In this document: positions 1 to 8,031 of the stretch, piece by piece
Numbering within the stretch: the first letter of the stretch is position 1
How the letters are laid out: the number at the start of each line of letters is the position of its first letter
Source of the DNA: Gammaproteobacteria bacterium
GTDB taxonomy: Bacteria > Pseudomonadota > Gammaproteobacteria > DSM-19610
Reading direction: 5' to 3'
Length of the DNA stretch: 32,109 bases
Assembly: GCA_015494295.1 (NCBI GenBank)
Contig: WGBO01000020.1
Coordinates: 1-32,109, forward strand
Notes under the pieces: generated by a model
Told to the model about the DNA's origin: nothing
Database searches by the model: none
The model's input: only the letters and a program-made list of their open reading frames with translations
Translations under genes and position numbers: made by a program

Positions 1-1811
1 GCGTGCTGGCCAGCCCGGAAACCGCCACCGACGCCGACTACTACAACATCCAGAGCATCATTGGCCACGAGTATTTCCACAACTGGTCGGGCAACCGCGT
101 GACCTGCCGCGACTGGTTCCAGCTCAGCCTCAAGGAAGGCTTCACCGTGTTTCGCGACCAGGAGTTCAGCGCCGACCTCAACTCGCGTCCGGTGAAACGC
201 ATCGACGACGTCAACGTGCTGCGCGCCCACCAGTTCGCCCAGGACGCCGGCCCCATGGCCCACCCGGTGCGGCCGGACAGCTACATCGAAATCAGCAATT
301 TCTATACCGTCACGGTCTACAACAAGGGTGCCGAAGTGGTACGCATGATCCGCACCCTGCTCGGTCCGCAACGCTTCCGCGCCGGCTGCGACCTGTATTT
401 CGAACGCCACGACGGCCAGGCGGTCACCACCGATGACTTCGTGGCCGCGATGGAAGACGCCAGCGGCGTCGATCTTGCCCGCTTCAAACGCTGGTACAGC
501 CAGGCCGGCACCCCGGTCATCGAAGTGGAAGACGACTACGACGCCAGGCGTCAGATCTACCACCTGACCCTGAAACAACACTGCCCGCCGACACCCGGAC
601 AACCGCACAAGGAGCCCTTCCACATCCCGGTGCTGACCGCGTTGCTCGGCGCCGACGGCCGCACCCTGCCGCTGCAACAACACGGCGGAGACGCCGCTGA
701 TCACGAAGTGCTGCTGGAACTGCGCGAGGCGGAGCAAACCTTCACCTTCGAGAACATTCCGGAACGCCCTCTGCCCTCGCTGTTGCGCGGGTTCTCGGCG
801 CCGGTGCGGCTGAGCATGCATCGCGACCGCGAAACCCTGACGTTCCTGTTCGCCCACGACGACGATCCGTTCAACCGCTGGGACGCGGGCCAGTCACTGG
901 CCATCGACCTGTTGCTGGAACTGGTCGAGGCACACCGGCAGGGCCACGATCTCTCGGTGAGCGACAACATCATCGAGGCGTTCCGCGCCACCCTCAACGA
1001 CGAAAGCCTGGACCGCGCACTGATCGCTCAGGCCCTGAGCCTGCCGACGGAATCCTACCTGGCCGACCAGTGCGCCTCGGTGGACGTGGACGCCATCCAC
1101 GCCGCGCGCCTGCACCTGCGCCGGGTGATCGCCGAAGCGCTCTACGACGACTTCCTGCGCCACTACCGGGAACTGCAAGACGACGGTCCCTACCGCTTCG
1201 ACGCCGCGTCCATGGCGCGGCGCTCGCTGAAGAACCTGTGCCTGTCCTGGCTGATGGAGACCGAAAGCGAGGAAGCACGCACGCTGTGCCAGCGCCAGTT
1301 CGAACAGGGAACCTCCATGACCGATACGCTGGCGGCGCTGGCCACCCTCGCCCAGCACGATGTCCCCGAACGGCTGCCGGCGCTGGAGCGTTTCCACGCC
1401 CGGTGGAAACATGACCCGCACGTGGTCGACAAGTGGTTTGCCATACAGGCCGCTTCGCGCCTGCCCGACACCCTGGATCGGGTCATCGAGTTGCTCGGGC
1501 ACCCGGACTTCACCATATCCAACCCCAACAAGGTGCGCGCGCTGATCGGCCGTTTCTGCCAGGGCAACCCGCTGCGCTTCCACGCGCCCGACGGCAGCGG
1601 CTACCATTTCCTTGCCGAACGGGTGCTGGAACTGGACGGCATGAACCCGCAGATTGCCGCGCGCCTGGTCAGCGCGCTGAGTCGCTGGAAACGCTTCGAC
1701 GATGCGCGCCAGAAGAAAATGACGGAACAACTGGAACGCATCCTCGCCTGCGACACCCTGTCAAAGGACGTATACGAAATCGTATCCAAGAGTCTGGATC
1801 GCGAAAGCTGA
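1..1811 (+). CDS. pepN: Aminopeptidase N (M1 family), 5'-truncated by window edge
   Basis: Zinc metallo-aminopeptidase of the M1 family, which removes N-terminal residues from peptides in the cytoplasm. The reading frame is open at the left edge, so the true start and the upstream GAMEN substrate-binding motif lie outside the window; the apparent GTG at base 3 is internal. The zinc site is visible at the start of the fragment as HEYFHNW (HExxH), followed 18 residues after the second His by the third zinc ligand Glu in the stretch NRVTCRDWFQLSLKEG, and by TVFRDQEFSAD typical of bacterial PepN. The remaining 570 residues match the Ig-like and helical C-terminal domains of PepN (about 870 residues in E. 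coli). It ends with TGA about 70 bases before trxC in the same direction. Identification is secure; only the 5' end is missing. Confidence 0.96.
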   Translation, partial: VLASPETATDADYYNIQSIIGHEYFHNWSGNRVTCRDWFQLSLKEGFTVFRDQEFSADLNSRPVKRIDDVNVLRAHQFAQDAGPMAHPVRPDSYIEISNFYTVTVYNKGAEVVRMIRTLLGPQRFRAGCDLYFERHDGQAVTTDDFVAAMEDASGVDLARFKRWYSQAGTPVIEVEDDYDARRQIYHLTLKQHCPPTPGQPHKEPFHIPVLTALLGADGRTLPLQQHGGDAADHEVLLELREAEQTFTFENIPERPLPSLLRGFSAPVRLSMHRDRETLTFLFAHDDDPFNRWDAGQSLAIDLLLELVEAHRQGHDLSVSDNIIEAFRATLNDESLDRALIAQALSLPTESYLADQCASVDVDAIHAARLHLRRVIAEALYDDFLRHYRELQDDGPYRFDAASMARRSLKNLCLSWLMETESEEARTLCQRQFEQGTSMTDTLAALATLAQHDVPERLPALERFHARWKHDPHVVDKWFAIQAASRLPDTLDRVIELLGHPDFTISNPNKVRALIGRFCQGNPLRFHAPDGSGYHFLAERVLELDGMNPQIAARLVSALSRWKRFDDARQKKMTEQLERILACDTLSKDVYEIVSKSLDRES

Positions 1812-1848
1812 CGCTGGCGCGCTTGAATCCGGCCTGAACGCCCCCATC

Positions 1849-1871
1849 TGTCTGACAAGCGAATTCAGACA
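1849..1871 (+). promoter_or_regulatory. Perfect 7-bp inverted repeat next to the trxC ribosome binding site
   Basis: TGTCTGA (1849-1855) and TCAGACA (1865-1871) are exact inverted repeats around a 9-base loop in the pepN-trxC spacer. The 3' arm runs straight into the AAGGG Shine-Dalgarno element of trxC. There is no T-run after it, so an intrinsic terminator is unlikely. It could be an operator or an mRNA hairpin affecting trxC translation; the sequence alone does not decide. Confidence 0.4.
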
Positions 1872-1884
1872 AGGGCTGCAAACC

Positions 1885-2319
1885 ATGACTCAAGCGATGC
1901 ACATCGTCTGTCCCCACTGCGACGCCATAAATCGCGTTCCCCCGGACAGGCTCGACCAGAAACCGACCTGCGGCAAGTGCAAGAAGCCGCTGTTCACCGG
2001 CCACCCGGTGGAGCTCAACGACCGCAATTTCGCGCGCCACGTGGAAAAAAGCGATCTGCCGGTGGTGGTCGATTTCTGGGCACCCTGGTGCGGCCCGTGC
2101 AAGATGATGGCGCCGCACTTCGAAGCGGCCGCCCGGCAGCTCGAACCGCAGGTGCGACTGGCCAAGCTCAACACCGAGCAGTCACAGCAGACCGCGGCGC
2201 GGTTTGGTATTCGCAGCATCCCGACGCTGGCCGTGTTTCGCAAGGGGCGCGAAGTCGCCCGCCAGGCCGGCGCCATGGACGCGCGCGCCCTCAGCCAGTG
2301 GATCCGTTCGCAACTCTAG
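1885..2319 (+). CDS. trxC: Thioredoxin 2 with N-terminal zinc-binding module
   Basis: 144-residue TrxC-type thioredoxin, a cytoplasmic disulfide reductase. The N-terminal module carries two Cys pairs, CPHC (residues 9-12) and CGKC (29-32), the zinc site that separates TrxC from TrxA. The thioredoxin fold follows, with the active site WCGPC (68-72), the cis-Pro segment FGIRSIPT, and a length close to the 139 residues of E. coli TrxC. The ATG at 1885 has AAGGG nine bases upstream; a second ATG at 1897 aligns better with the E. coli N-terminus but has no ribosome binding site. The stop codon overlaps that of convergent dusA within the tetramer CTAG. In enterics trxC belongs to the OxyR regulon and an oxyR lies 9 kb away, but no OxyR box was seen here. 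Confidence 0.95.
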   Translation: MTQAMHIVCPHCDAINRVPPDRLDQKPTCGKCKKPLFTGHPVELNDRNFARHVEKSDLPVVVDFWAPWCGPCKMMAPHFEAAARQLEPQVRLAKLNTEQSQQTAARFGIRSIPTLAVFRKGREVARQAGAMDARALSQWIRSQL

Positions 2320-3308
2320 GCTGAGCCGGCGGCCTCCACCGGCACGCAGGCCAGCGCCCGTTCCAGCACCTCCACGCCGGCGCCTGGCCGCGGCGCCTCC
2401 TCGCTGAGGGTCCGGCGCCAGGCGCGCGCGCCGGGGCAACCCTGGAACAGGCCGAGCATGTGGCGGGTGATGGCGTGCAGGCGCACGCCGGCGGCAAGCT
2501 GGCGTTCCATGTACGGCAGCATCCGCGCAACCACCTCGTGACGACTGGCCGGCACCCCCGGCACGCCAAGCCCCGTCTCCAGTTCGGCCAGCAGCCAGGG
2601 GTTGTGATAAGCCGCACGGCCGATCATCACGCCATCCACACGCGCCAGGTGTGCTTCCACTGCTGCCCGTTCCGTCACGCCACCGTTGAGGTGGATCTCC
2701 AGTTGCGGGAAATCCCGCTTGAGGCGATAGACACGCGGGTAATCGAGTGGCGGTACATCGCGGTTCTGCTTCGGGCTCAGCCCCTTCAGCCACGCCTTGC
2801 GCGCGTGCACGTACAGGCGCGACACGCCGGCCTCGACCAGCCGCGCGGTAAAATCGTGCAACAAGGGGTAGCTGTCGTGCTCATCCACGCCCAGGCGGCA
2901 TTTGACGCTCACCGGAATATCGACCGCCTCGCGCATCGCTTCCACGGCCGACGCCACCGTGGCCGGTTCCAGCATCAGGCAGGCGCCAAAGCGCCCCGAC
3001 TGGACCCGGTCGCTGGGGCAGCCGACATTCAGGTTCACTTCGTCGAAACCCGCCTGCGCGGCCAGCCGCGCGCAACGCGTCAGTGCCTCGGACTCGCTGC
3101 CGCCCAGTTGCACAGCCACCGGGTGCTCCGCCGCGTCGAACGCCAGAAAACGCGCCCGCTCGCCGTGTTCGAGCGCGCCGGTGGTTATCATTTCGGTAAA
3201 CAGGCGCGCGCCCGGGGCAACCTGACGCAGAAAATAACGGCAGTGGCGGTCGGTCCAGTCCAGCATGGGGGCGACCGACAGGCGGCAGAAAGGGGTCATG
3301 TCCGCCAT
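2316..3308 (-). CDS. dusA: tRNA-dihydrouridine(20/20a) synthase DusA
   Basis: FMN-dependent enzyme that reduces uridines of the tRNA D-loop. The N-terminus FCRLSVAPMLDWTDRHCRYF and the motif LNVGCPSDRVQSGRFGACLM are diagnostic for DusA; Cys97 in GCPS is the expected catalytic acid. Further family marks are SVKCRLG, RLYVHARKAWLKGLSPKQNR and LNGGV...DGVMIGRAAYHNPW. The 330-residue product starts at the ATG at 3308 (MADMTPF); the ATG at 3299 (MTPF) is equally possible, and neither has a good Shine-Dalgarno element. The frame stays open upstream to 3431, but the extra residues look unlike any Dus N-terminus. The gene is divergent from the FMN-binding glutamate-synthase-like gene and overlaps trxC by four bases at its 3' end. 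Confidence 0.95.
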   Translation of the reverse strand: MADMTPFCRLSVAPMLDWTDRHCRYFLRQVAPGARLFTEMITTGALEHGERARFLAFDAAEHPVAVQLGGSESEALTRCARLAAQAGFDEVNLNVGCPSDRVQSGRFGACLMLEPATVASAVEAMREAVDIPVSVKCRLGVDEHDSYPLLHDFTARLVEAGVSRLYVHARKAWLKGLSPKQNRDVPPLDYPRVYRLKRDFPQLEIHLNGGVTERAAVEAHLARVDGVMIGRAAYHNPWLLAELETGLGVPGVPASRHEVVARMLPYMERQLAAGVRLHAITRHMLGLFQGCPGARAWRRTLSEEAPRPGAGVEVLERALACVPVEAAGSA

Positions 3309-3319
3309 TGTACGGTAAA

Positions 3320-3342
3320 AAGTGCTGTTTTCCGAAGCACTT
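3320..3342. repeat. Inverted repeat in the dusA / glutamate-synthase-like divergent region
   Basis: AAGTGCT (3320-3326) and AGCACTT (3336-3342) form a perfect 7-bp inverted repeat with a 9-base centre, 12 bases upstream of the dusA ATG. On the dusA strand the hairpin is followed by TTTTT, so it resembles a short terminator or a 5' leader hairpin; as DNA it could be an operator for the divergent promoters. No matching -35/-10 pair was convincing. Confidence 0.4.
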
Positions 3343-3430
3343 GGACTACACTCCTGGAAAAAGCTGCCGTTAACGCGAACAACAATCGCCTGGCGTGTCC
3401 AATGAAAACGAACAGGGAGATCCATCGGCA

Positions 3431-4960
3431 ATGAATATGCCTGACACCGGTTTTATGCTCCGTTCGCTGGAGTTCATGGCGAGCTTCTTCGTAATCCTGC
3501 TCGGTCTGGTGGCGCTCACGATTGTCATCGTCTACATCATCGACGTGACCCAGACCAGGCAGGCCATCCGCCGGAATTATCCGGTGATCGCCCATTTCCG
3601 TTATTTCTTCGAGGATCTGGGCAAGTTTTTCCGCCAGTATTTCTTTGCCATGGACCGCGAGGAAATGCCCTTCAACCGTGCCGATCGTTCATGGGTCTAC
3701 CGCGCGGCCAAGGACCTCGACAACACCACTGCCTTTGGTTCCACCCGCTCACTGTCGCCCCCCGGTACCGTGCTGTTCGTCAACTGTCCCTTTCCCACGC
3801 TGGGCACTGATGCCGCAAAGACCCGCGAGCTCACCATCGGACCGAACTGCGAGCGCCCATACGTCACCGACTCGCTGTTCAACATTTCCGGCATGAGCTA
3901 CGGCGCACTGTCGCGCCCTGCCGTGCAGGCGCTGTCCGCCGGCGCCGCAAAATGCGGTTGCTGGCTGAACACGGGCGAAGGTGGCCTGTCGCCCTATCAT
4001 CTCGAAGGCGGCGCCGATATCGTGTTCCAGATTGGCACCGCCAAGTACGGTGTACGCGACGAGCACGGCAACCTGAACGACGACAAGCTGCGGGAAGTCG
4101 CCGCGCATGAACAGGTCCGGATGTTTGAGATCAAGCTCAGCCAGGGCGCCAAGCCCGGCAAGGGCGGCATCCTGCCCGGCAACAAGGTAACGGCTGAAAT
4201 CGCCCGTATCCGGGGCATTCCCGAAGGCAAGGATTCCATCAGCCCCAACCGACACCCGGACATCAATTCGATCGACGATCTGTTGAACATGATTGAAAGG
4301 ATACGCACCGTCACCGGGAAACCCGTGGGATTCAAGGCGGTGATTGGCGCCTATGGATGGCTGGATGAGCTATTCGGCGAAATCAACAAGCGTGGCCAGC
4401 AAGCCGCGCCGGATTTCATTACCGTCGACAGCGCGGATGGCGGCACCGGCGCCGCGCCCATGAGCCTGATGGACTACATGGGCCTGCCAATCCAGGAAAG
4501 CCTGCCGCTGCTTACCGACAAACTGGTCGAACATGGATTGAAGGAGCGCGTCAAGGTCATCGCTTCCGGAAAACTGATTACACCCGCGGAGGTTGCCTGG
4601 GCGCTGTGCGTGGGAGCGGATTTCGTGGTGTCGGCGCGAGGCTTCATGTTCGCCCTGGGCTGCATCCAGGCCCTGCAGTGCAACAAGAACACCTGCCCAA
4701 CCGGCATCACGACCCACAACCCGCGTCTGCAGAAAGGGCTGGTGCCCGAAGACAAGGCCATCCGCGTCGCCAACTACGTCCGCAACATGGTCCACGAAAT
4801 CGGCGTCATTGCCCATTCCTGCGGCGTTCGTGAACCGCGCGAACTGAAACGTTTCCATGCCCGTATCGTGGTGGAAAGCGGCCGATCACTGTCGCTGGAA
4901 GACCTGTATTCCGAACAGGCCATGCGGGCGATGCTCAAGCGCCGGACAAACGTGTCGTAA
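3431..4960 (+). CDS. Membrane-anchored FMN-binding glutamate synthase-like protein
   Basis: 509-residue protein of the stand-alone glutamate synthase (GltB central/FMN domain) family. One transmembrane helix lies near the N-terminus (about residues 12-35, rich in F, V, I, L), followed by a basic cytoplasmic segment and then the FMN barrel. Seen in the barrel: FNISGMSYGALSRPAVQALS, LNTGEGGLSPYH, FITVDSADGGTGAAP, and a Cys cluster C411-x5-C417-x4-C422 in CIQALQCNKNTCPTG, the same spacing as the 3Fe-4S ligands of GltB. The glutaminase (GATase2) and C-terminal GXGXG domains of true GltB are absent, so ammonia transfer from glutamine is not expected; the substrate is not known from sequence. The ATG at 3431 follows AGGGAGA by 10 bases; an upstream in-frame GTG at 3395 is less likely. 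No redox partner is adjacent. Confidence 0.88.
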   Translation: MNMPDTGFMLRSLEFMASFFVILLGLVALTIVIVYIIDVTQTRQAIRRNYPVIAHFRYFFEDLGKFFRQYFFAMDREEMPFNRADRSWVYRAAKDLDNTTAFGSTRSLSPPGTVLFVNCPFPTLGTDAAKTRELTIGPNCERPYVTDSLFNISGMSYGALSRPAVQALSAGAAKCGCWLNTGEGGLSPYHLEGGADIVFQIGTAKYGVRDEHGNLNDDKLREVAAHEQVRMFEIKLSQGAKPGKGGILPGNKVTAEIARIRGIPEGKDSISPNRHPDINSIDDLLNMIERIRTVTGKPVGFKAVIGAYGWLDELFGEINKRGQQAAPDFITVDSADGGTGAAPMSLMDYMGLPIQESLPLLTDKLVEHGLKERVKVIASGKLITPAEVAWALCVGADFVVSARGFMFALGCIQALQCNKNTCPTGITTHNPRLQKGLVPEDKAIRVANYVRNMVHEIGVIAHSCGVREPRELKRFHARIVVESGRSLSLEDLYSEQAMRAMLKRRTNVS

Positions 4961-5024
4961 ACACCCGTGCGAAAACACGGTATCATGGACAAACCACTTT
5001 TTCTGTTTGACAGGTAACTTTACA

Positions 5025-6008
5025 GTGTCTGAAAACAAGATTCTCGTTACCGGCGGCGCCGGTTACATCGGCAGCCACGTCGTGCGCATGCTCACCGCCG
5101 CCGGACGTCCCGTCGTGGTACTGGACAACCTTTCCACCGGCTTCGCGGACGCCGTGATCGGCGCCGAGCTGGTGGTCGGAGACACCGGCGACCGCGAGAC
5201 GGTGAGCCGACTGCTGGCCGGGCACGATGTCGATACGGTGCTGCACTTTGCCGCCCACACCATCGTGCCGGAGTCGGTCGAGAAGCCGCTCAAGTACTAC
5301 GGCAACAACACCTGCTGTACCCGCAACCTGCTGGAGTGTTGTTCGGAAGCCGGGGTGAAGCATTTCATCTTCTCATCCACCGCCGCGGTCTACGGCATCC
5401 CTGAAGATTCGGTGTGTACCGAGGACAGCCCGCTGGCCCCGATCAATCCCTATGGCACCTCCAAGCTGATGAGCGAAATGATGCTGCGTGACCTGGGCAA
5501 GGCCACCGACATGCGTCACGTGATCCTGCGCTATTTCAACGTCGCCGGTTCCGACCCCGGGGGACGCATCGGCCAGTCCACCGAGAAGGCCACGCTGCTG
5601 ATCAAGGTGGCAGCAGAAGTCGCGGTCGGCAAGCGCGAACAGCTCTATGTGTTCGGCACCGACTACCCGACCCCGGACGGCACCGGCGTGCGCGACTACA
5701 TCCACGTCGACGATCTGGCCGACGCCCATATCAAGGCGGTGGACTACCTGGCGAACGGTGGCGAATCGGTGACGCTGAACTGCGGCTATGGACACGGCTA
5801 CAGCGTGCGTGAGGTGATCGACGCGGTGAACCGCGCCAACGGCTCGCCCATCAAGGTGGTGGAGGAAGCGCGCCGCGCGGGGGACCCGCCGGCGCTGGTC
5901 GCCAGGGCCGACCGTGCGCGCGAGGTGCTGGGCTGGACGCCACGCTACGACGACCTGGATTTCATCGTCAAGACCTCGCTGGACTGGGAGCGCAAGCTGG
6001 CCGGCTGA
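5025..6008 (+). CDS. galE: UDP-glucose 4-epimerase
   Basis: 327-residue short-chain dehydrogenase/reductase that interconverts UDP-glucose and UDP-galactose, supplying precursors for surface polysaccharide. The NAD-binding motif TGGAGYIGS is at residues 9-17, the conserved HFAAHTIVPESVEKPLKYY follows, and the catalytic pair is Tyr143/Lys147 in YGTSK with the Ser of FSSTAAVYG. YFNVAGSDPGGRIG and the RAGDPPALVARADRAREVLGW tail are typical of GalE. The start is a GTG at 5025, because the homologous N-terminus begins there and no in-frame ATG lies nearby; AGGT nine bases upstream is a weak ribosome binding site. The gene follows the glutamate-synthase-like gene by 64 bases and is convergent with the DAHP synthase gene. 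Confidence 0.95.
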   Translation: MSENKILVTGGAGYIGSHVVRMLTAAGRPVVVLDNLSTGFADAVIGAELVVGDTGDRETVSRLLAGHDVDTVLHFAAHTIVPESVEKPLKYYGNNTCCTRNLLECCSEAGVKHFIFSSTAAVYGIPEDSVCTEDSPLAPINPYGTSKLMSEMMLRDLGKATDMRHVILRYFNVAGSDPGGRIGQSTEKATLLIKVAAEVAVGKREQLYVFGTDYPTPDGTGVRDYIHVDDLADAHIKAVDYLANGGESVTLNCGYGHGYSVREVIDAVNRANGSPIKVVEEARRAGDPPALVARADRAREVLGWTPRYDDLDFIVKTSLDWERKLAG

Positions 6009-6029
6009 AACCCGCCAGCGGAAAACGGC

Positions 6030-7103
6030 TCAGGCGGACGCCTGTACCGTCTGTTCGCGGCGCCGGGCCACCGCCTCGGCAAGTCGCTCCAGCAGGGGCA
6101 CCGTATCGTCCCAGCCGATGCACGCATCGGTGATACTCTTGCCATATTCCAGCTCTCGACCGGGCACACAGTCCTGCCGCCCTTCCCGCAGGTGACTTTC
6201 GATCATGGCGCCCATGATGCGTGCGTCGCCGGCGGCCACCTGGCCCGCAACATCGGCGCCCACCACCAGCTGGCGCTGGAACTGCTTCTCGCTGTTGCCG
6301 TGACTGAAGTCGATCATCACCCGCTGCGGCAGCCCGGCCTGCTCCAGTTGTTCGCAGGCGGCGGCGACACCGGCGGCATCGTAGTTGGGTTTGCGGCCGC
6401 CGCGCAGGATGATGTGGCAGTCTTCGTTGCCGGCAGTGGAGAAGATCGCCGAGTGCCCCTGCTTGGTCAGCGACAGGAAGTTGTGCGGCTGTGACGCCGA
6501 GCGGATGGCGTCGATGGCGATGCCCATGCTGCCGTCGGTACCGTTCTTGAAACCGACCGCGCAGGACAGGCCGGACGCCAGTTCGCGGTGAACCTGACTC
6601 TCGGTGGTGCGGGCGCCGATCGCGCCCCAGCTGATCAGGTCGGACACGTACTGCGGCGACATCAGGTCCAGGTACTCGGTCGCGGCGGGGATACCGTTGT
6701 CGTTCAGCTCCAGCAAAAGCTTGCGCGCCAGCCGCAGCCCCTTGTTGATGTTGAAACTGCCGTCCAGGTCCGGGTCGTTGATGAGGCCCTTCCAGCCCAC
6801 GGTAGTGCGCGGCTTCTCGAAGTACACGCGCATCACGATCAGCAGGTCGTCGGCGAGCCGTTCACGCACCGCCTTGAGTCGGTCGCCATACTCCACGGCC
6901 GCGACCGGATCGTGGATGGAACAGGGCCCGACGATGACCAGCATGCGGTCGTCGCCACCGTGCAGGATCCGGTGGATGGCCTGGCGGGTCTCCCAGGTGG
7001 TGCGCGCCGCCGCCTCCGTGATCGGAAACTCGGCCTGCAGCTCCGCGTAGGGAACCACTTCTCGCACATCCACAATTCGAAGATCGTCGGTCTGGTAAGG
7101 CAT
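6030..7103 (-). CDS. aroG: 3-deoxy-7-phosphoheptulonate (DAHP) synthase, AroG type
   Basis: Class I (AroF/G/H) DAHP synthase, which condenses phosphoenolpyruvate and erythrose 4-phosphate in the first step of the shikimate pathway. The 357-residue product matches the E. coli AroG framework: YQTDDLRI at the N-terminus, VGPCSIHDPVAA, VMRVYFEKPRTTVGWKGLIN, WGAIGARTTESQVHRELASG, GFKNGTDG, HIILRGG, MIDFSHGNSEKQ and YGKSITDACIGWDDT. Metal ligands Cys (GPCS), His (CHIILRGG), Glu (ESHLREG) and Asp (TDACIGW) are present. Candidate starts are ATGs at 7103 and 7112 and a GTG at 7121; 7103 is chosen because MPYQTDDLRI lines up with the AroG start. Which aromatic amino acid inhibits it cannot be read safely. 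A TATAAT box and a leader hairpin lie upstream. Confidence 0.94.
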   Translation of the reverse strand: MPYQTDDLRIVDVREVVPYAELQAEFPITEAAARTTWETRQAIHRILHGGDDRMLVIVGPCSIHDPVAAVEYGDRLKAVRERLADDLLIVMRVYFEKPRTTVGWKGLINDPDLDGSFNINKGLRLARKLLLELNDNGIPAATEYLDLMSPQYVSDLISWGAIGARTTESQVHRELASGLSCAVGFKNGTDGSMGIAIDAIRSASQPHNFLSLTKQGHSAIFSTAGNEDCHIILRGGRKPNYDAAGVAAACEQLEQAGLPQRVMIDFSHGNSEKQFQRQLVVGADVAGQVAAGDARIMGAMIESHLREGRQDCVPGRELEYGKSITDACIGWDDTVPLLERLAEAVARRREQTVQASA

Positions 7104-7156
7104 CGCTGTCATGTCTGTCACAACGGGCGGACAACCTGCGGCAACAGGTCATAACA

Positions 7157-7190
7157 CCCTGATCGGTATGGGGTTTCAGGCCATACAGGG
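7157..7190 (-). promoter_or_regulatory. Candidate leader hairpin in the DAHP synthase 5' UTR
   Basis: CCCTG (7157-7161) pairs with CAGGG (7186-7190), and TATGG (7167-7171) pairs with CCATA (7181-7185), giving a 10-bp stem with a 5-base bulge and a 9-base loop. It lies between the predicted -10 box and the start codon. No Phe-, Tyr- or Trp-rich leader peptide and no T-run were found, so a classical attenuator is not supported. Confidence 0.35.
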
Positions 7191-7203
7191 AATAAAGCAG
7201 GGC

Positions 7204-7232
7204 ATTATACACTACCCGGCGGGGTTTGTTTC
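7204..7232 (-). promoter_or_regulatory. Predicted sigma-70 promoter for the DAHP synthase gene
   Basis: A perfect -10 box TATAAT reads on the minus strand at 7209-7204. With a 17-base spacer the -35 is GAAACA (7232-7227), matching only three of six consensus bases, so an activator or a strong -10 alone would have to suffice. The -35 lies inside the 3' end of the methyltransferase gene. A start point near 7197 would give a leader of about 90 bases. Confidence 0.55.
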
Positions 7233-7940
7233 CGGCGACCCGCCAGCGCGCGGCAGAAACAGGTAGTTGCGGTGGTCGGTGTCCGCCTTGCGGCAAGGAT
7301 AGCGATCGAAGCGCCGGCAGGGAATGCGTTCGCCACGGTACAGAAAAAAGCCCTCGTAACCGAGCCCCTCCAGAAACGCGAACAGGTCGCCGCGCGCGGC
7401 GTCGGCGTGGTGACACTCGACCTGCAACACCGGCCGGTCGCGGCGCAGCAGCGCTTCCGCGCCCCGCATGACCGCCAGCTCGTGGCCTTCCACGTCGCAC
7501 TTGATAAAGGCCACCGGGGCCGGCGCCGTGGCCCCGGACCAGGCGTCCAGCGTGGTATGGCGCACCCGCACCGGGCTGGTGCCCTCCACGGGCGAAAACG
7601 AGGCATCGCCCGCCCCCACCCCGCGGCGGTACAGGTCCGATTCTCCGTTGTGATCGGACAGGGCGAACGGCAGCAACTCCACGTTGTCGAGCCCGAAAGC
7701 CTCCACCACGTCCGCCAGGTGGGCGCCGAGTTCGGGCTGCGGCTCGAAGGCCAGCACCCGGCCCCGCGGCCCCACCGCGCGGGACATCCAGTAGCAGTAC
7801 ACGCCCTTGTTGGCGCCGATATCGACGACCGTGCGCCCGCGCAGCGGCAGCGACTGCATGAAACGGATTTCAGCCGCCTCCTTGCGCCGCCGGTAGCGGC
7901 GGAAACGCAGGCGCATGTGGAGTTTTTCGATCAGGTTCAT
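7212..7940 (-). CDS. FkbM family S-adenosylmethionine-dependent methyltransferase
   Basis: 242-residue methyltransferase of the FkbM family, which O-methylates sugars and other small molecules, often in glycan or secondary metabolite clusters. The SAM-binding motif VVDIGANKGVYCYWMSR is at residues 38-54, the acidic motif LAFEPQPE at 63-70, and the family signature FIKCDVEGHE at 145-154. A basic segment (LRFRRYRRRK, 11-20) precedes the fold. The ATG at 7940 is chosen because it opens a normal N-terminus; ATGs at 7985 and 7988 add about 16 low-complexity residues but sit behind GGGGGA and cannot be excluded. The substrate is unknown, and no glycosyltransferases are adjacent. It lies upstream of, and may read into, the DAHP synthase gene. 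Confidence 0.85.
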   Translation of the reverse strand: MNLIEKLHMRLRFRRYRRRKEAAEIRFMQSLPLRGRTVVDIGANKGVYCYWMSRAVGPRGRVLAFEPQPELGAHLADVVEAFGLDNVELLPFALSDHNGESDLYRRGVGAGDASFSPVEGTSPVRVRHTTLDAWSGATAPAPVAFIKCDVEGHELAVMRGAEALLRRDRPVLQVECHHADAARGDLFAFLEGLGYEGFFLYRGERIPCRRFDRYPCRKADTDHRNYLFLPRAGGSPETNPAG

Positions 7941-8031
7941 GGAACAGGGCCACGCCGGGGGCCGACGTCCGGCCACCCGGCGCATCATAGACGAGTCCCC
8001 CGGCCTGCTCCAGCGCCTGCCTGCGCGTGGA

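Noticed and set aside
894..1730. A 278-codon minus-strand frame opposite pepN
   Set aside because: Shadow of the PepN C-terminal region caused by high GC; no domain and no ribosome binding site.
4965..4980. Hairpin CCGTG/CACGG between the glutamate-synthase-like gene and galE
   Set aside because: Only five base pairs and no T-run directly after it, so neither a terminator nor a clear operator can be claimed.
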